DNA of 9,686 bases from Bacteroidales bacterium (lineage in GTDB: Bacteria > Bacteroidota > Bacteroidia > Bacteroidales > Bacteroidaceae). The translations under genes were made by a program, and so were the position numbers. The notes beneath the pieces were generated by a model. It saw nothing but the letters and a program-made list of their open reading frames with translations, ran no database searches and was not told the DNA's origin. The DNA lies in assembly GCA_004558865.1 (NCBI GenBank), contig SFCY01000086.1, forward strand, positions 1 to 9,686, given 5' to 3'. This document shows, in pieces, positions 1 through 5,413 of the stretch. How positions within the stretch are numbered: the first letter of the stretch is position 1; each line of letters opens with the position of its first letter.

Positions 1-81
1 TCGTTTGGTTTTCAACATTAAATCGTCGATATTTAAATATTCAAATACAAACTCTTAAATTAAAAATAGTCTCTACATTTG

Positions 82-112
82 TTGTTGGTTTCAAAAATTA
101 TGTTTACCTTTG
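82..112 (+). promoter_or_regulatory. Promoter of the helix-turn-helix regulator gene
   Basis: A Bacteroidota-type promoter: -33 TTG at 82-84, a 20-bp spacer, and -7 TACCTTTG at 105-112, an exact match to TAnnTTTG. Transcription would start near 118-120, giving a leader of about 57 nt. The leader holds two small hairpins, CGAT/ATCG at 118-130 and GCCCT/AGGGC at 139-151. A second -7-like TACATTTG lies at 74-81 but has no matching -33 element. Confidence 0.65.
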
Positions 113-176
113 TAAATCGATAGAAAATCGACCATTTTCGCCCTTTTAGGGCTTAACCACATCAATACAGACCGCA

Positions 177-659
177 ATGGAAGAGTTAATGAAAGATAGA
201 ATTCGCCTCGTCATGGAGAATCAGCACCAGACACAGAAAGTCTTCGCCAACTTCATAGGGATGAGTGAGGGCGCTTTGAGCAGCATCTTTACCGGGCGCA
301 CCAAACCTACCCTCAACATTGTAGAGGCTATCAAGAACAAGATTCCCAAGATCTCAACCGACTGGCTGCTCTTTGGCAGGGGCGAGATGTTTGAGCAGGA
401 GGCTTCAGCTCCTCTCTCCCCGGCAGCCGCCGATGCCTCCCCCACCCCTGCCTTAGGCGACAATCTGGCTCCAAAGGGCGGTCAGTCTTCCGCCCGTTCG
501 GCGGTGGTTGAACCCACCTTTTTCGGGTCTCCAACCCCACCTATCGCACAGCCGAAAGAAGTTGTAAAAATTGTAGAGAAGAAGCCTCGTCGAATAACTG
601 AGATTCGTGTTTTCTATGATGATCAGACATGGGAGACCTTTGTTCCTCAGAAAGGGTGA
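177..659 (+). CDS. XRE-like helix-turn-helix DNA-binding protein
   Basis: A 160-residue protein with a predicted DNA-binding helix-turn-helix domain at about residues 6-58 (pattern QKVFANFIGMSEGALSSIF, then GRTKPTLN), the lambda-repressor/XRE type fold. The following motif, STDWLLFGRGEMF (60-72), is typical of short Bacteroidales regulators of this kind. Residues 73-122 are a low-complexity linker rich in Ala, Pro and Ser, probably disordered. The C-terminus (127-160) is charged and then beta-like (ITEIRVFYDDQTWETFVP) and looks like a conserved tail. No ligand-binding or enzyme domain is visible. The start could be 177 or the in-frame ATG at 189 (MKDRIRL); neither has a clear ribosome binding site. 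It stands alone, with its own promoter, and converges on the phosphatase gene across a repeat-rich gap. Target and signal are unknown. Confidence 0.85.
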   Translation: MEELMKDRIRLVMENQHQTQKVFANFIGMSEGALSSIFTGRTKPTLNIVEAIKNKIPKISTDWLLFGRGEMFEQEASAPLSPAAADASPTPALGDNLAPKGGQSSARSAVVEPTFFGSPTPPIAQPKEVVKIVEKKPRRITEIRVFYDDQTWETFVPQKG

Positions 660-725
660 TTTTTAGGCCGTGAAACATTTCCATAATGTCATGGCATTTT
701 CATCTTTCCTTCTTCCTATCGCTTG

Positions 726-756
726 CAAAGATACGACTTTCGGAGGGCGAAAGCAA
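726..756 (-). promoter_or_regulatory. Promoter-like site with no gene downstream
   Basis: On the minus strand there is a -7 match TATCTTTG (733 to 726) with TTG (756-754) 20 bp before it, the Bacteroidota consensus. Transcription would run from about 718 toward the 3' end of the regulator gene, antisense to it. Only frames of a few codons lie downstream on that strand. It may be a remnant promoter, the start of an antisense or small RNA, or chance. Confidence 0.35.
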
Positions 757-814
757 GAGCTTGCTGGCTCCACCTTCTACTATGGTGGTTTGCCTCATTA
801 TGGCCATTCGCAAA

Positions 815-864
815 TGTCAACCCCAGGCACGGCCAAAGGCAGGGGGCCGTGCCTGGGGTTGGCA
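815..864. repeat. Long perfect inverted repeat (hairpin)
   Basis: A 17-bp perfect stem: 818-834 pairs with 845-861 around a 10-nt loop (835-844). A G-U pair (817/862) and two further pairs extend it to about 20 bp. The arms are G+C-rich (core CCCCAGGCACGGCC). There is no T-run after it on either strand, so it is not a textbook terminator. It starts 155 nt after the regulator stop codon. Confidence 0.8.
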
Positions 865-932
865 CAATAGAATTTGTCGACTTATTTATTAAGGTAGGTT
901 CTCGAATTTAGTTCGAGGCGTATTGGGCTTAC

Positions 933-1081
933 GCCCACCTTTTCTTGCCATGGCAGAGCTCAAGCAAGCTTGGCTCTGCTCATTTGGCTTATCGAAAAGG
1001 TTGGGCCCAGTGCCCACCTTTTCTCGCCATGGCAGAGCTCAAGCAAGCTTGGCTCTGCTCATTTGGCTTATCGAAAAGGTT
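933..1081. repeat. 70-bp direct repeat, two copies
   Basis: Copies at 933-1002 and 1012-1081 (period 79 bp) differ at one base (T946 versus C1025). Each unit begins GCCCACCTTTTC, contains an inverted repeat GCAGAGC / GCTCTGC around CAAGCAAGCTTG, and ends TATCGAAAAGGTT. The 9-nt joint between the copies also forms a hairpin with the unit ends (AAGGTTGGGC with GCCCACCTT). The near-identity indicates a recent duplication or selection on the sequence. Confidence 0.9.
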
Positions 1082-1088
1082 CTGTCAG

Positions 1089-1170
1089 CTATCGGGACTC
1101 AAAGCGCAAGTTGAAGAGGGAGTGTAGCGGGCTACACGACCGATGAGACTTGACGTTTTGAGACCGATAG
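1089..1170. repeat. Imperfect 82-nt stem-loop with inner perfect hairpin
   Basis: Arms 1089-1112 and 1147-1170 are imperfect inverted repeats (CTATCGG, CTCAAA, CG and CAAGT blocks all pair), and some mismatches become G-U pairs if transcribed on the plus strand. Inside sits a perfect hairpin, GTGTAG at 1122-1127 with CTACAC at 1132-1137 around a CGGG loop. Its 3' arm is also the start of the dispersed repeat copy that follows. It could be a structured RNA, a terminator-like element or part of a small non-autonomous mobile element. Confidence 0.6.
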
Positions 1171-1242
1171 ATGCTGAAGACGACCTAAAACAACAAATAA
1201 CCGTATCGGCCTGGTTTCTAAGCCTAATTTTTAGAACCGGCC
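1143..1242 (+). repeat. Dispersed intergenic repeat, copy 1
   Basis: This copy matches the reverse complement of 9588-9686 along its length: the first 47 bases differ at two positions, and both copies end in a CCTAATTTnTAGAACCnGCC block (here 1223-1242). The second half (1179-1242, beginning GACGACC) also matches 7899-7961. Its end forms a bulged hairpin, GGCCTGGTTTCTAA with TTAGAACCGGCC (1208-1242), that abuts the stop codon of the phosphatase gene, so it may help to end that transcript. Confidence 0.8.
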
Positions 1243-1243
1243 T

Positions 1244-1756
1244 TTAGAGAATGAGAACTCTCACCTCAGCGTTGGTCATCTTCATGATTTGATTCATCGG
1301 CTTATTGAAGTATACGCTTTGGATGGCCTTGTTGATAATGCCGTGGCCCACGGCGAGGACCGTCTTGTCGGGATAGGTCGTCTTGAGCCATGTCAGGAAA
1401 TTCTGGGCGCGGCTCTTCAGGTGTTCCAGCGCCTCAATGTCGTCGGGCCAGTTGTTCTGCCAGTCGAGATTGGGGATATACTTTCCCGTGAAGCTGCCCC
1501 AGTCGCGTTCGCGCAGCAGGGGTGTGGTCACGATTTTCGGACAACCGTGGGGCTCGCTGATGATGCGGCAAGTGTCGATGGCTCGCTTGAGGTCGCTGGC
1601 CACGAAGACGTCTATCTTCTCCCCCCTCATCTTGTCTCTCACTTCTCGCGCCTGTTCGCGCCCATGCTCGTTCAACTCACCCTGTTCCTGACCCTGTAGG
1701 ATTTGTGCGGCGTTGTCCACAGTCTCACCGTGGCGCACTAAGAATAATTTCGTCAT
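1244..1756 (-). CDS. Histidine phosphatase family protein (phosphoglycerate mutase-like)
   Basis: A 170-residue protein of the histidine phosphatase superfamily, which transfers phosphate through a phospho-histidine. The signature LVRHGET (6-12) carries the nucleophile His9 with Arg8. Other expected active-site residues are Arg58 (SDLKRAIDT), Glu83 in the LRERDWG motif and His138 (VGHG). The length fits the small cytoplasmic branch that includes GpmB- and CobC-like enzymes. No signal peptide or membrane segment is seen. The substrate cannot be read from the sequence: a sugar phosphate, phosphoglycerate or alpha-ribazole phosphate are all possible, and no cobalamin or glycolysis gene is nearby to help choose. 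It is a single-gene unit with its own promoter, and its stop codon abuts a dispersed repeat whose end hairpin could act as a terminator. Confidence 0.9.
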   Translation of the reverse strand: MTKLFLVRHGETVDNAAQILQGQEQGELNEHGREQAREVRDKMRGEKIDVFVASDLKRAIDTCRIISEPHGCPKIVTTPLLRERDWGSFTGKYIPNLDWQNNWPDDIEALEHLKSRAQNFLTWLKTTYPDKTVLAVGHGIINKAIQSVYFNKPMNQIMKMTNAEVRVLIL

Positions 1757-1830
1757 TTTCTGAATAATATCTTATTTCCGAGTGCAAAATTACAGAAAAT
1801 TATTAACTTTGCAACAACAAATGACGAAAT
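1747..1830. repeat. 12-bp inverted repeat flanking a divergent promoter region
   Basis: ATTTCGTCATTT at 1747-1758, over the phosphatase start codon, is exactly complementary to AAATGACGAAAT at 1819-1830. Both therefore read ATGACGAAA outward-in on opposite strands. Between them lie the phosphatase promoter and a plus-strand TAACTTTG (1804-1811). The arms may be operator halves or a relic of a local inversion or duplication. Confidence 0.5.
1785..1814 (-). promoter_or_regulatory. Promoter of the histidine phosphatase gene
   Basis: On the minus strand the -7 element is TAATTTTG (1792 to 1785), matching TAnnTTTG, and a -33 TTG (1814-1812) lies in TTTGTTGTTG with a 19-bp spacer. The start codon at 1756 is about 29 nt beyond the -7 element. 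Confidence 0.65.
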
Positions 1831-2002
1831 GCGTAAGCTGTTCAAGATAATTCGTCCTCTTTCATGCCATTCTTGCCTTTCTCGGCTTGGTAAGTTGGGA
1901 TAGGGCAGAAAGGGCCGCAGTATCAGACTGACGACCGATGGCGTTGCCCACCGTGGGAGCGACATAGGGCCACATCATTAATTTAGAAACCAATCATAAG
2001 AA

Positions 2003-2635
2003 ATGAGACTATTACAAAGTTCTGTTTTCCGCGCCGTAGTGGCAGTCATTATTGGCGCTTTGCTCGTGAAATACCGACAGGACACGGTGACGTGGCTCAC
2101 CATCGCTGTTGGCATCCTGTTTTTCCTCTCTGGGCTCGCGTCGGTCATCATCTACTATGTCAACAAGCGAAGCGTAGAGCGTGTTGCCGCCGAGGTGGCT
2201 TCGGAGTCTCCCCATGAGGCCATGGCCCCCGCCTTTCCCATTGGAGGCTTGGGCTCAATGGTGTTGGGCGTGATATTGGCATTCATGCCCGCGACGTTCA
2301 TCAGGTGGATAGTCATCATCCTTGGTGCTTTGGTCGTCCTGGCCACGATAGGCCAGTTTGTCACTTTGGCCCAGGCTCGCCGCTATGGCTCGGTTCCGTT
2401 TGTCTTCTGGCTTTTCCCCAGCATCTTGTTCCTTGTGGGCGTCTATTGCATCGTCCAGCCCATCGACTCTGCCTCGATGCCACTCTTCATCATTGGTTGG
2501 GCCATGATGGTCTATGGCGTTGTTGAATGCATCAACGCCATCAAGATCTACCGCCTCCGCAAGGCTTGGGAAAAGCTGTTGCAGCAGCAACAGCCCCAAT
2601 CCCAGATTGAGGTGAAGGAAGAGGAGGAAAGTTAG
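2003..2635 (+). CDS. DUF308/HdeD-type integral membrane protein
   Basis: A 210-residue inner-membrane protein with six likely membrane helices in two sets of three: about 8-24, 30-52, 79-95, 98-122, 132-152 and 158-182. This repeated hairpin layout, with short loops and a Gly-rich start to each set, is that of the DUF308 (HdeD-like) family. E. coli HdeD is linked to acid resistance at high cell density, but most family members have no known biochemical role. The cytoplasmic tail (183-210) is charged, with a run of four Gln and an acidic end (KEEEES). The ATG at 2003 follows an A-rich stretch, normal for Bacteroidota. It is transcribed away from the phosphatase and toward the slipin gene, ending at a bidirectional terminator. 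The promoter is unclear. Confidence 0.8.
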   Translation: MRLLQSSVFRAVVAVIIGALLVKYRQDTVTWLTIAVGILFFLSGLASVIIYYVNKRSVERVAAEVASESPHEAMAPAFPIGGLGSMVLGVILAFMPATFIRWIVIILGALVVLATIGQFVTLAQARRYGSVPFVFWLFPSILFLVGVYCIVQPIDSASMPLFIIGWAMMVYGVVECINAIKIYRLRKAWEKLLQQQQPQSQIEVKEEEES

Positions 2636-2682
2636 ATGGCGTGCATGATGCATTCATAGGCAGGGCTTCCTGTCCCGCAAAA

Positions 2683-2732
2683 GAACAACTCGCAGAATGG
2701 ATGATGGTTCCATCCCATTCTGCGAGTTGTTC
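2683..2732. terminator. Bidirectional terminator between convergent genes
   Basis: An 18-bp perfect stem, 2683-2700 with 2715-2732 (GAACAACTCGCAGAATGG and its complement), around a 14-nt loop. It is followed by GTTGTTTG on the plus strand and by TTTTG on the minus strand. It lies between the DUF308 gene and the convergent slipin gene and can serve both. Confidence 0.85.
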
Positions 2733-2750
2733 GTTGTTTGCAAATCCTGT

Positions 2751-2783
2751 TGGAGGCTCCGTCTTTCTGAAGTGGGGCCTCCA
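2751..2783 (-). terminator. Possible terminator after the slipin gene
   Basis: TGGAGGC (2751-2757) pairs with GCCTCCA (2777-2783), and CTG/CAG extends the stem after one mismatch. It starts 11 nt after the slipin stop codon on the minus strand. There is no T-run after it, so the stronger hairpin at 2683-2732 may be the true end. Confidence 0.4.
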
Positions 2784-2794
2784 GCAGCGAGAGG

Positions 2795-3748
2795 CTATTC
2801 TCCCTTGAAGAGTTCCTTGATGCCGCCAATGCTGCCCATCAGGTTGGAGGCCTCGTAGGGAAGGAATACCGTCTTGGTCTTGTCGCCGACGGCCACCTCT
2901 TGCAGCATCTGGATATATTTCTGCGCCAAGAGGTAGTTGGCCGGATTGGTGGATTTGCCCACAGCCTCCGTAATCTTCTCTATGGCCACAGCCTCTGCCT
3001 CTGCCTTGCGGATGCGGGCCGTGGCCTCACCCTCAGCACGCAGTATGGCTTGCTGCTTGTCGGCCTCGGCGCGGTTGATGGTGGCGGTCTTCTCGCCTTC
3101 CGAGGCCAAAATCTGTGCCTGCTTCTCGCCCTCGGAAGTGAGGATGGTGGCACGCTTGTTGCGCTCGGCCTGCATCTGCTTCTCCATCGCCGAGAGCACG
3201 CTCTCTGGGGGGATGATGTCTTGCAGCTCCACGCGGTTCACCTTGATGCCCCATTTGTTGGTGGCGTCGTCGAGCACCCCGCGCAGCTTGGTATTGATGA
3301 TGTCGCGCGAGGTGAGCGTCTGGTCCAGCTCCATTTCGCCGATGATGTTGCGCAGGGTGGTCTGCGTGAGTTTCTCGATGGCGTTGGGCAAGTCATTGAT
3401 TTCGTATACGGCCTTGAAAGGGTCCACAATTTGGAAGTAGAGCAGGGCGTTGATTTCCATTTGGATATTGTCCTTGGTGATGACGTTCTGGCGTGCGAAG
3501 TCGTACACCTGCTCACGCAAGTCGATGTTGCTCCTGTAGGTGTAGCGGCCCCGGTTCATGCTGATCATGATTTTGGGACGGTCGATGAAGGGGATGACGA
3601 TGTTCACGCCGGGTTTCAGCGTGGCATAGTATTTCCCTAAGCGCTCAATGACACGTGTCTCGCTCTGTGGCACAATGATGATGGCCATCTTGACAAAGAG
3701 CAGTGCCAAAACAATGATGACGATTAATGCAATTTGTAAGGTACTCAT
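2795..3748 (-). CDS. Slipin / SPFH (Band 7) domain membrane protein, QmcA-like
   Basis: A 317-residue member of the stomatin/prohibitin (SPFH) superfamily. An N-terminal membrane segment (about 4-27) is followed by the SPFH domain (about 28-185), with typical patterns VPQSETRVIERLGKY, LKPGVNIVIPFIDR, ITKDNIQMEINALLYF and GIKVNRVELQDIIPP. Residues 188-262 are a long charged Ala/Glu/Lys coiled coil (EGEKQAQILASEGEK, RAEADKQQAILRAEGEATAR), which drives ring and microdomain assembly. These proteins scaffold membrane proteases and other complexes. The start MSTLQIAL at 3748 was chosen because the frame stays open upstream only by overlapping nfeD with a His/Arg-rich, non-membrane sequence. It follows nfeD by 104 nt on the same strand. 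NfeD and slipin genes are commonly paired, so joint action is very likely. Confidence 0.92.
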   Translation of the reverse strand: MSTLQIALIVIIVLALLFVKMAIIIVPQSETRVIERLGKYYATLKPGVNIVIPFIDRPKIMISMNRGRYTYRSNIDLREQVYDFARQNVITKDNIQMEINALLYFQIVDPFKAVYEINDLPNAIEKLTQTTLRNIIGEMELDQTLTSRDIINTKLRGVLDDATNKWGIKVNRVELQDIIPPESVLSAMEKQMQAERNKRATILTSEGEKQAQILASEGEKTATINRAEADKQQAILRAEGEATARIRKAEAEAVAIEKITEAVGKSTNPANYLLAQKYIQMLQEVAVGDKTKTVFLPYEASNLMGSIGGIKELFKGE

Positions 3749-3852
3749 AATGATTTGTTTTGAGGTTGCTAAAATTTGTCTCTTTGGGCTGGATGGAGGA
3801 ATCTGCCGCAGCATCTCTTGGCTGCGGGGGTCGCGTGCCTTCTCCCCCGAAA

Positions 3853-4308
3853 CTATCGCTCGATGGGCGCCACCGTGACGATGATGCTCTCCATGCTGAC
3901 GATGCGCACGTTGGCGCCTTTCCCGATGGGCTGGTTGTCGACGCTCTTGGCGCGCCATTCGTCGCCGTCCACCTTCACGTAGCCGTCCTTCTGCGGCGTG
4001 ATGGGTTCCACCACCATTGCCGTGCGGCCGATGAGGGCATCTACATTGCTCTCGCGGTGGTCGGCGTTGGCCTGTATGCGGTGGAGGAGTTTGGGACGCA
4101 ACAGGTAGACGCACGCCACGCCGGCAATGGCAAACACCACAACCTGTCCCCAGAAGGGTATGGGCAGGAACGAGGCGAGCATGGCCACGAAGGATCCGAT
4201 GGCGAAGCAGGTGAGGAAGAAGTCGCCGAAGCTCATTTCCAAGATGAGGAGCACACCGGCAATGGTGAGCCATATCAGCCAATAGTGTGCAGCAAAGAAT
4301 TCAAGCAT
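3853..4308 (-). CDS. NfeD-like membrane protein
   Basis: A 151-residue short-form NfeD protein. It has three likely membrane helices (about 9-24, 28-48 and 53-70) and a C-terminal OB-fold domain (about 86-150) with the usual pattern: ALIGRTAMVVEPI, then GYVKVDGDEWRAKS, then GKGANVRIV and a final hydrophobic strand. There is no serine-protease domain, so this is the truncated type that pairs with paraslipin/QmcA proteins, like E. coli YbbJ beside QmcA. The domain is thought to bind the SPFH partner and help its membrane assembly. The slipin gene lies immediately downstream on the same strand. Upstream, a hairpin at 4357-4401 separates it from the M48 gene; a promoter in the remaining gap is not clear (a near-match TACCTTTT lies at 4344 to 4337). 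Confidence 0.9.
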   Translation of the reverse strand: MLEFFAAHYWLIWLTIAGVLLILEMSFGDFFLTCFAIGSFVAMLASFLPIPFWGQVVVFAIAGVACVYLLRPKLLHRIQANADHRESNVDALIGRTAMVVEPITPQKDGYVKVDGDEWRAKSVDNQPIGKGANVRIVSMESIIVTVAPIER

Positions 4309-4356
4309 AATGGATAAGTTTTTAGAGGTTGTGGGGAAAAAGGTAGTAGTAAAGCA

Positions 4357-4401
4357 ACAAAGGTTTCCACCGCCTTATTCTGAGCCGGTGGAAACCTTTG
4401 T
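4357..4401 (-). terminator. Terminator between the M48 protease and nfeD genes
   Basis: A 16-bp perfect stem, 4357-4372 with 4386-4401 (ACAAAGGTTTCCACCG and its complement), around a 13-nt loop. It lies 5 nt past the M48 stop codon. On the minus strand the sequence after it is TGCTTT, only moderately T-rich. It may stop or attenuate transcription before nfeD. Confidence 0.75.
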
Positions 4402-4406
4402 CAGCG

Positions 4407-5291
4407 TCAACGTCGTCTGCGCGTAGTGGACTTTTTTCTCGTTGTCGTTGATTTCTTGGTCGTTGTCGTTGTTGTCGTTGCCTTGGGCTTGTAGTATTTC
4501 ATGGCCTCAGGCATTTCCTTCTCCAGTGCGGCGATGCGCTTGGCGTCGGAGGGGTGGTCGCTGAACAGATCGTTCTGGTTGCCGCTCCCCCCCTGCTGCA
4601 TTCGTTTCCAGAAGGGGATGGCCTCTTTGGGATTGTAGCCGGCCATGGCGGCGAAGATGAGTCCGATGTGGTCGGCCTCCGACTCGTTGTCGCGACTGTA
4701 CTTCAGGTTGCGGAACGAGAAATAGGTGCCGGCCACTTGGCTTGCCACGTCGCCCACGCCGTTGCCCACCGTGGAGTTGAGCACCGTGCCCAAGATGCTG
4801 GTGCCTATCTGCTGGTTTTGCTGCTTCGACAGCTGTTCCGCGCTATGCTTGGCCACGGCGTGGGCAATCTCGTGGCCGAGCACTATGGCCAACTGGTCGT
4901 CGTTCTGGGTATAGGGCAGCAGACCCTCGTAGACCACAATCTTGCCGCCGGGCATACAGAAGGCGTTCACCTGCTTGTCCTGCACCAGATTGAACTCCCA
5001 TTTGAGGTTGTTCACCTCGCTCGCATATCCGTTGTTCTTCAGATAGGTCTCCACGGCATTGGCCAGGTTGCGGCCCACTCGCTGCACGCGTGCCGTGGCT
5101 GCGGCGTTGGTGGATTTCTTGGCCGAGGCCATGAACTTCTGGTACTCTTGGTTGGAAAGGCTGAGCACCTGCTCGTCGCTCACAGAGATGTTGTGCTTGC
5201 GTCCCGTCACCGGCACGGTCTGTGTTGTGCCGCAGGCTGCGAATGTCAACGCCGCGGCCATTACGAGAACGAAACTCTTGATACTTCTCAT
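4407..5291 (-). CDS. M48 family zinc metalloprotease, lipoprotein
   Basis: A 294-residue M48 peptidase of the periplasmic LoiP/BepA type. The N-terminus is a lipoprotein signal: a basic start, a hydrophobic stretch and a lipobox LTFAAC with lipidated Cys20. The zinc site is HEIAH (140-144: ligands His140 and His144, catalytic Glu141), with the third ligand Glu203 in SRDNESEAD. Other family marks are MPGGKIVVYEGLL (113-125) and DHPSDAKRI (245-253). Such proteases degrade or process misfolded envelope proteins. The last 24 residues are an odd tail of seven Thr, then Lys/Ser/Thr blocks, ending in four Arg. The gene has a good promoter and is followed on the same strand by nfeD and a slipin gene, beyond a hairpin. 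This context suits envelope quality control. Confidence 0.92.
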   Translation of the reverse strand: MRSIKSFVLVMAAALTFAACGTTQTVPVTGRKHNISVSDEQVLSLSNQEYQKFMASAKKSTNAAATARVQRVGRNLANAVETYLKNNGYASEVNNLKWEFNLVQDKQVNAFCMPGGKIVVYEGLLPYTQNDDQLAIVLGHEIAHAVAKHSAEQLSKQQNQQIGTSILGTVLNSTVGNGVGDVASQVAGTYFSFRNLKYSRDNESEADHIGLIFAAMAGYNPKEAIPFWKRMQQGGSGNQNDLFSDHPSDAKRIAALEKEMPEAMKYYKPKATTTTTTTKKSTTTRKKSTTRRRR

Positions 5292-5328
5292 TTTGTGTCT
5301 TACAATAACGTTTTGTTGTTTGTTATCG

Positions 5329-5359
5329 CAAAGATAAACTATTTTTTCAAGCGAGCCAA
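5329..5359 (-). promoter_or_regulatory. Promoter of the M48 protease gene
   Basis: On the minus strand: -33 TTG at 5359-5357, a 20-bp spacer, and -7 TATCTTTG (5336 to 5329), an exact match to the Bacteroidota consensus. Transcription would start near 5322, about 30 nt before the start codon. Confidence 0.75.
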
Positions 5360-5413
5360 GGAAAAGGCGATAATTTTTAAGGGACGGCCCAAGAGGCGGA
5401 GCGGCTTTGCCCC

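Larger units (their letters stand above)
660..1243. other. Gene-free, repeat-rich intergenic region
   Basis: This 584-nt gap between two convergent genes has no convincing coding sequence; the short open frames in it overlap each other and match nothing I recognise. It holds, in order: a minus-strand promoter-like site (726-756), a long perfect hairpin (815-864), a small hairpin CTCGAA/TTCGAG (901-917), a 70-bp direct repeat in two copies (933-1081), an 82-nt stem-loop (1089-1170) and one copy of a dispersed repeat (1143-1242). Convergent genes would need terminators here, but none of the hairpins has a clear T-tract directly after it. Confidence 0.8.

Noticed and set aside
670..1127. Several 60-70-codon plus-strand frames after the regulator gene
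   Set aside because: They overlap each other in different frames, run through the hairpins and the tandem repeat, and have no recognisable features.
815..1170. Retron-type non-coding RNA
   Set aside because: Long hairpins are present, but there is no reverse transcriptase gene in the window.
1930..1938. GACGACCGA as another dispersed repeat copy
   Set aside because: Only nine bases match and the expected end block is not found at the right distance.
1976..1993. A further copy of the dispersed repeat end block upstream of the DUF308 gene
   Set aside because: TAATTTAGAAACC resembles TAATTTTTAGAACC only over a short, gapped match, which chance can explain in A+T-rich sequence.
2900..3640. Plus-strand frames opposite the slipin gene
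   Set aside because: Antisense shadows of a well-supported coding region, with no domain visible.
3749..4282. An in-frame upstream extension of the slipin gene that would add 178 residues
   Set aside because: It overlaps nfeD in another frame on the same strand, is His/Arg-rich without family features, and the normal slipin N-terminus begins at MSTLQIAL (3748).
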